Source of the DNA: Planctomycetes bacterium UBA4800
Lineage (GTDB): Bacteria; Planctomycetota; UBA8108; UBA8890; UBA8898
Direction: 5' to 3'
Length of the DNA stretch: 9,383 bases
Assembly: GCA_002402755.1 (NCBI GenBank)
Contig: DHGK01000123.1
Location: 1-9,383 of the forward strand
Shown here: in pieces, positions 5,061 through 9,383 of the stretch
Layout of the letters: every line of letters begins with the position of its first letter
How positions within the stretch are numbered: the first letter of the stretch is position 1
Program-made: the position numbers and the translations under genes
Notes under the pieces: model-generated
Databases searched by the model: none
The model's input: only the letters and a program-made list of their open reading frames with translations
What the model was told of the DNA's origin: nothing

Positions 5061-8000
5061 AAGTGCTTGTGTCAGCAGTCCTGGTTCTGCTTCCGTTCCT
5101 CATCGTGATCACCGCCGGGGAGCGTGCGGATGCGCCGGCGCAGGATCCCCCGGCGCCCGCCGCGCCTGCAGAGCCTGCCCCGCCGCCGCCCGCGGAGCTT
5201 CCCGCGCCGGCGGAACCGCCCGCGCCCGTGCCTGTCGAGCCTCCCCCGCCCGTGCCCACAGAACCGGCCGCGCCGTCTCCCGCGGAGCCTGCTCCAGCCG
5301 CGCCGTCGGAACCGGCGGCGCCGGCGCCCGCGGATGCCCCGGCGCCCGTCCCCGCCGAGCCGGTTGCGCCCGCCCCTGCGGAACCTGTAGCTCCGGCGCC
5401 CGCGGAGCCCCCGGCTCCCGCGGAACCGGCTTCCGTCGCGCCGGCCGCCGAGGACGGCACGCCGCCCCCGGCGCCGCTCAAGGACGAGATCGCGCTCAAC
5501 TTCTCGGGCACGAGCCTGCGGGAGGCGATCCGGGTCTTCGAGCAGTACTCGGGCAAGCGTTTCCTGTTCGACGATGCCGTCGTCGGCAAGCGGCAGGTGT
5601 TCCTGCTCTCCAGCGAGCCGATTCCGGCCGAGTACCTCGACGATGTCTTCGAGAGCATCCTCGAGATCCACGGGCTCACGCTGATCCGGAGCGGCGAGCC
5701 GAAGGCCGAGCTCTACAAGATCGTCGAGATCAAGACCGCGGCCGGCAAGGCGACGCCGACCTTCACGGCGGCGACGCTCGCCGAGGCGCCCGGCGGCGAC
5801 CGCGTGATCACGCTGCTGTACCAGCTCAAGTACATGCTCGCCGACCAGGTGGCCGACGCGTGCAAGAACATGACGAGCGTGCCGGAGGGCGTGCAGGCCA
5901 TTCCCGGCACGAATCTCCTGCGGGTCACGGACTACGCATCGAACGTGAAGCGCATCGGCACGCTGCTCGGCGAGCTCGACAAGACGGGCCCGCGCTTCGT
6001 CCGCGAGACGATCAAGCTCCGGTACGCCGATCCCGCCGAACTCGTCGAGGAACTCCGGCCCATCCTCGACATCGAGAACCGCGTGTTCGTCGCCGAGCTC
6101 GAGCGGCAGGCCGAGTTCCGCATGCAGCAGATGTTCGGGCGGCGCGAGGGCCAGCAGCAGGGGCAGCCTCGCCGCTCGTCGCCCATCAACCTGCAGGCGG
6201 CGATGACGGTCGCGGCCGTGCCTCGCCTGGGCAGCGTGATCGTCGCGGCCACCGAGGAGAAGATCGAGGACCTCAGGAAGCTCATCGAGACCCTCGACAT
6301 CCAGGATCCCGACGAGAAGCAAGTCGAGTACTACGTGCTCAAGCGCCAGAGCCCTTCGCGCCTGGCGCGCACGCTGAGCTCGATCTTCGAGACGGGCGGC
6401 GCGCGCGAGCGCCAAGGCGGCGGGGAACGGCCGGGCGGAGAACGGCCGGGCGAGGGTGCGTCCGCGCGCACGGGCGCGAGACGCCCGGCCAAGAGCTTCG
6501 CCATCGTGGCCGATGAGGAGGGCGGCCGGCTCATCGTCGTCGCGCCGCGGCGCGTCCACGATGAGATGAAGCCCATCATCGAGCGCCTGGACGCCGTGCC
6601 GGACGAGGAGGAGCGCGAGCTCAGGTACTTCCCGGTGAAGCTCGCGGATCTGGACGCGCTCGCGGGCACGATCGGCCGGGTTTTCGGGCTCACGACCGCT
6701 GACGACGGGCGCCTCGCGCGCTGGATGCAGCGCCGCGGCGACGAGGGCGGCGAGGGCCGGGGCGGCGGGCAGGGCCGGTCCGGTGCGGCGGGCGCGTACG
6801 CGGCGGATCTGCTCATCCCCGACTACAACCTCGGCGCGCTCATCGTCATCGCCAGGAAGGAGGCGCTCGACAAGATCGGCGAGATGGTGGCCCAGCTCGA
6901 CGTCGCCGGCGCGAGCACGAAGACCGTCGAGTACTACCGCCTGCAGCACGTGCGCCCGGACGATGTCGCGGAGGCGGTGACGGCGCTCTTCGGCGCGGGC
7001 CGCCGCCAGCGCCGCGGCCCGCGCGAGGGCGAAGGCGCGGGCCAGGGGGGCGGCGCGGTCGTCGTCATCCCGAGAGGGCAGCCGTCGACGTTGATCGTGC
7101 TGGCCGAGAAGGACACGCACGCGGAGATCGCGAAAGTGCTCGCGAACCTCGATGTCGAGAGCGCCGTGCTCGAGCTCAAGTACCACGCGGTCGCGCACGC
7201 GGATCTCGCGGAGCTCGCCCAGACCATCGGCCGGCTCTTCAACCTGCCGGTGGGGAGCGACGGGGGGCGGTTCAGGCGCTTCGAGGGGCGCGATGGCGGC
7301 CGCGCGCAGCCGGGCAGGGGCGGCATCTCCGAGGAGCCCGTCGTCATCCCCGACCAGAACCTCAACGCGCTCATCGTGCTCGCCGAGAAGAAGACGCAGG
7401 AGCTCGTGGCCGACGCCCTGCGGCGGCTCGACGTCGAGGGGCCGGGCGATCGGACGATCGAGCACTACGTCCTGAAGTACGCGCGCCCCGAGGCCGTCGC
7501 ACAGCAGCTCCAGACGCTCTTCAGCGCGAGCCGGCGGTCGCCGCGCGCGCAGCGGCAGTGGAACCCCTGGGAGAGCGGCTCCTGGCAGGCGGCCGACCGC
7601 GGCCGGCAGCTCGTCATCGTGCCCGACGAGAAGCTCGCGACGCTCATGGTCGTCGCCGACAAGGAGACGCACGCCGAGATCCGGAAGGTGCTCGCGAATC
7701 TCGACGTCGAGAGCGCGGTGCTCGAGCTCAAGTACTACCCGGTCGCCCACGCCGACGTGGCCGAGCTCGCCCAGACGATCGGGCGGCTCTACAAGCTGTC
7801 CGTGGGCGCCGACGCGACGCGCGTCAGGCGCTACGAATCGCCCGATGGCGCGGGAGGGCGTTCGGGCAGGGGCGGCGTCGCCGACGAGCCGGTCGTCATC
7901 CCCGACAAGAACCTCGGCGCGCTCATCGTGCTCGCGGAGAGGAAGACGCAGGACCTCATCGCGGCGGCGCTCAAGGAGCTCGATGTCGAGGGGCCGGGCG

Positions 8001-9383
8001 AGCGCACGATCCAGTACTACAACCTCACGTACGCGCGCGCCGAGACGGTCGCGCAGCAGCTCGAGTCGCTGTTCGGCGCGGGCGGGCGGGCGTCGCGCAC
8101 GCCGCGGCGGTGGGGCGAGCCGGAGGAGAGCTTCCGGCAAGCGTCCCAGAGCGGTCGGGAGATAGTCGTCGTGGCCGATGCGAAGCTCGCGACGATCATG
8201 GTGCTCGCCGACAGGGAGACGCACGCCGAGATCAAGAAGGTGCTCCTGAACCTCGACGTCGCGGGCGCCGTGCTCGAGATCAAGTATTACCCGATCGCGC
8301 ACGCCGAGCTCGCCGAGCTCGCCCAGACGATCGGGCGGCTCTTCAAGCTCCCCGTGGGCGCGGAATCCACACGCCAGCGGCGCTTCCAGTCCTACGAGGA
8401 GATGTGGATGGGGCCGCGCGCGGAGAGGGGCGAGGTCTCGAACGAGCCGGCCGTGATCCCCGACAGGAACCTCAACGCGCTCGTCGTGCTCGCCGAGCAG
8501 AAGACGCAGGAGCTCGTGGCGGCCGCGGTCAAGGATCTCGACGTCGCGGGGCCGGGCGAGCGCACGATCGAGTACTACCGGCTCGCGTACGCGCGGCCCG
8601 AAACGGTCGCGCAGCAGCTCCAGTCGCTGTTCAGCGCGAGCGGGCGCGCCTCGCGCACGCAGCAGCGGCAGCGGGGCGGCGGGTGGCCGTGGGGCGGGTG
8701 GGACGGCGGCTGGGGCGGCGGGTGGGACGGCGGCTCGCGGGAGTCGCAGGACGCGCGCGGCGAGATCGTCGTCGTCCCCGACGAGAAGCTCGCGACGCTC
8801 ATGGTGCTCGCCGATGGCGACACGCACGCCGAGATCAAGAAGGTGCTCGCCAACCTCGACGTCGAGAGCGCCCTGCTCGAGCTCAAGTACTACACGATCG
8901 CCCACGCCGCGCTGCCGGACATCGCCCAGACCCTCGGGCGGCTCTTCAATCTGCCCGTGGCGACCGACGCCGCGCCGAGCGGACAATTGTCCAGGCGCCA
9001 GGGCGCAGCGGCGAGGACGGGCCGGAGCGGCCTCGCGGAAGAGCCGCTCATCGTCGTCGACGCGAACCTCAACGCGCTCATCATCCTCGCCGAGAAGAAG
9101 ACGCACGAGCTCATCGGGCCGGCGCTCGCGACGCTCGATGTGCAGGGGCCCGGGGAACGCGTGACGCGCTTCTACCGCATCACGCACACCTCGGTCGCCG
9201 AGGTCGCGGCGACGCTCACGGCCGTCTTCGGCGAGACGCGCGGCGGCGCGGCGGCCGCCCGGCCGGCGGCGGGCCGGCAGGGCCGCGGCGCGGCGGGCAG
9301 AGCCGCGGGCGCGGGCGACGTCATCATCGTCCCCAACGAGGAGCTCTCGACCGTGGTCGTGAGCGCCTCCGAGGATCTCCACA
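5057..9383 (+). CDS. Giant secretin-like protein: N0 domain plus at least 13 secretin N-domain repeats, cut by right edge
   Basis: ATG 5057 overlaps the previous stop (ATGA) and follows GAGGAA (5044-5049) by seven bases. The frame is open to the edge for 1442 codons. Residues 1-20 or 1-26 form a Sec signal peptide. Residues 31-141 are a Pro/Ala/Glu-rich linker. Residues 143-226 match the GspD N0 domain (ALNFSGTSLREAI, then a strand ending YKIVEIK). Secretin N-type modules follow, starting at about 248, 313, 421, 519, 622, 704, 799, 888, 983, 1072, 1169, 1273 and 1368 (last one partial). Each has a strand with a Y-x-L or K-Y core, a helix, a variable Arg/Gly loop, then 'I-V-P-D-x-x-L-x-x-L-I-V-L-A' and a helix ending L-D-V. 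In GspD these modules stack as periplasmic rings beneath the outer-membrane pore. No pore domain is reached in the window. The protein is presumably periplasmic and acts with the upstream lipoprotein. Confidence 0.9.
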   Translation, partial: MKVLVSAVLVLLPFLIVITAGERADAPAQDPPAPAAPAEPAPPPPAELPAPAEPPAPVPVEPPPPVPTEPAAPSPAEPAPAAPSEPAAPAPADAPAPVPAEPVAPAPAEPVAPAPAEPPAPAEPASVAPAAEDGTPPPAPLKDEIALNFSGTSLREAIRVFEQYSGKRFLFDDAVVGKRQVFLLSSEPIPAEYLDDVFESILEIHGLTLIRSGEPKAELYKIVEIKTAAGKATPTFTAATLAEAPGGDRVITLLYQLKYMLADQVADACKNMTSVPEGVQAIPGTNLLRVTDYASNVKRIGTLLGELDKTGPRFVRETIKLRYADPAELVEELRPILDIENRVFVAELERQAEFRMQQMFGRREGQQQGQPRRSSPINLQAAMTVAAVPRLGSVIVAATEEKIEDLRKLIETLDIQDPDEKQVEYYVLKRQSPSRLARTLSSIFETGGARERQGGGERPGGERPGEGASARTGARRPAKSFAIVADEEGGRLIVVAPRRVHDEMKPIIERLDAVPDEEERELRYFPVKLADLDALAGTIGRVFGLTTADDGRLARWMQRRGDEGGEGRGGGQGRSGAAGAYAADLLIPDYNLGALIVIARKEALDKIGEMVAQLDVAGASTKTVEYYRLQHVRPDDVAEAVTALFGAGRRQRRGPREGEGAGQGGGAVVVIPRGQPSTLIVLAEKDTHAEIAKVLANLDVESAVLELKYHAVAHADLAELAQTIGRLFNLPVGSDGGRFRRFEGRDGGRAQPGRGGISEEPVVIPDQNLNALIVLAEKKTQELVADALRRLDVEGPGDRTIEHYVLKYARPEAVAQQLQTLFSASRRSPRAQRQWNPWESGSWQAADRGRQLVIVPDEKLATLMVVADKETHAEIRKVLANLDVESAVLELKYYPVAHADVAELAQTIGRLYKLSVGADATRVRRYESPDGAGGRSGRGGVADEPVVIPDKNLGALIVLAERKTQDLIAAALKELDVEGPGERTIQYYNLTYARAETVAQQLESLFGAGGRASRTPRRWGEPEESFRQASQSGREIVVVADAKLATIMVLADRETHAEIKKVLLNLDVAGAVLEIKYYPIAHAELAELAQTIGRLFKLPVGAESTRQRRFQSYEEMWMGPRAERGEVSNEPAVIPDRNLNALVVLAEQKTQELVAAAVKDLDVAGPGERTIEYYRLAYARPETVAQQLQSLFSASGRASRTQQRQRGGGWPWGGWDGGWGGGWDGGSRESQDARGEIVVVPDEKLATLMVLADGDTHAEIKKVLANLDVESALLELKYYTIAHAALPDIAQTLGRLFNLPVATDAAPSGQLSRRQGAAARTGRSGLAEEPLIVVDANLNALIILAEKKTHELIGPALATLDVQGPGERVTRFYRITHTSVAEVAATLTAVFGETRGGAAAARPAAGRQGRGAAGRAAGAGDVIIVPNEELSTVVVSASEDLH
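5147..5479 (+). repeat. Pro/Ala/Glu low-complexity coding tract
   Basis: Residues 31-141 of the giant secretin-like protein are built of repeated PAEP-, PAPA- and VPAEP-like units, with Ser, Val, Thr and Asp as occasional substitutes. Such tracts are extended and poorly folded. By analogy with the Pro-rich region of TonB this one could span part of the periplasm or touch the cell wall; that is inference. Copies differ at the DNA level, so the repeat is kept at protein level. Confidence 0.8.
7166..9383 (+). repeat. Tandem A/B dyad repeats of secretin N modules, 552-bp period
   Basis: Pairs of modules begin at 7166, 7718, 8270 and 8873. The first three starts are spaced exactly 552 bp (184 residues) apart; the third unit is 603 bp because of a Gly/Trp insertion. 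Each unit begins with a B module (V/L-L-E-L/I-K-Y, then AHA and AQTIGRL or a close variant, ending LDV-x-GPG) and continues with an A module (R-T-I-x-Y/H-Y, then ARPE or ARAE, V-A-Q-Q-L, ending LDV-x-x-A). The fourth unit is cut by the window edge and its A module is more divergent. Older, more divergent pairs occupy 6611-7165 and the region before it. The pattern indicates amplification of a two-module unit. Confidence 0.85.
8695..8735 (+). repeat. Two 17-bp direct repeats encoding a Gly/Trp loop
   Basis: CGGGTGGGACGGCGGCT occurs at 8695-8711 and again at 8719-8735, a 24-base (8-residue) period in frame. It encodes most of the loop at residues 1207-1226, which holds Trp at 1210, 1212, 1215, 1219 and 1223. 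This accounts for much of the extra length of that dyad unit. Confidence 0.8.

Noticed and set aside
5072..9382. A 1436-codon open frame on the minus strand covering the secretin-like gene
   Set aside because: It is antisense to the plus frame, which has a signal peptide, a ribosome-binding site and recognisable N0 and secretin N domains. The minus translation is Arg/Leu/Asp/Glu low-complexity with no domain signature. GC-rich codons such as GAG-CTC and GTC-GAC leave the antisense frame free of stops.
7166..9383. The direct repeats considered as a mobile element or CRISPR-like array
   Set aside because: The repeats are in-frame coding units of about 552 bp that diverge mostly at wobble positions and in loops, with no terminal inverted repeats, transposase or short uniform spacers.

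Overview
The window is GC-rich bacterial DNA with strong G/C bias at third codon positions. It holds five protein genes, two of them cut by the window edges. A HEAT-repeat plus von Willebrand A protein, a DUF4388 protein and a very large secretin-like protein with many repeated N-domains together suggest Planctomycetota or a neighbouring PVC-type lineage. That is an inference from family style; no rRNA or other marker gene is present. I see no tRNA, IS element, integrase, CRISPR array or origin.

Layout. (1) 1-768, minus strand: the N-terminal 256 codons of a DUF4388 protein, running off the left edge. (2) 769-978: a compact divergent promoter region with a sigma70-type promoter on each strand. 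(3) 979-2781, plus: a short probable signal peptide, HEAT-like helical repeats and a C-terminal VWA domain with an intact MIDAS. (4) 2837-4459, plus: a polytopic membrane protein that reads like a Complex I/Mrp antiporter-type subunit (NuoM/NuoN family) but lacks the membrane Glu and Lys residues of that family; it lies 55 bp downstream of the VWA gene and is probably cotranscribed. (5) 4460-4676: a non-coding gap with weak hairpins, an AT-rich island and a structured leader. (6) 4677-5060, plus: a small lipoprotein with a YscJ/FliF-like ring-building fold. (7) 5057 to the right edge, plus: a giant secretin-like protein overlapping gene 6 by ATGA, so the two are translationally coupled.

The last two genes are the centre of interest. 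The lipoprotein and the giant protein form a two-gene unit of predicted ring-building envelope proteins. The giant protein has a signal peptide, a ~110-residue Pro/Ala/Glu linker, a GspD-like N0 domain and at least 13 tandem secretin N-type modules (GspD has three after N0). The later modules come in A/B pairs with an exact 552-bp period. If a secretin pore domain follows beyond the window, this would be an outer-membrane channel with a greatly elongated periplasmic barrel. The pore domain is not visible here.

The long open frame on the minus strand opposite gene 7 (5072-9382) is an antisense artefact of GC codon bias. The plus frame carries the signal peptide, the ribosome-binding site and the recognisable domains.
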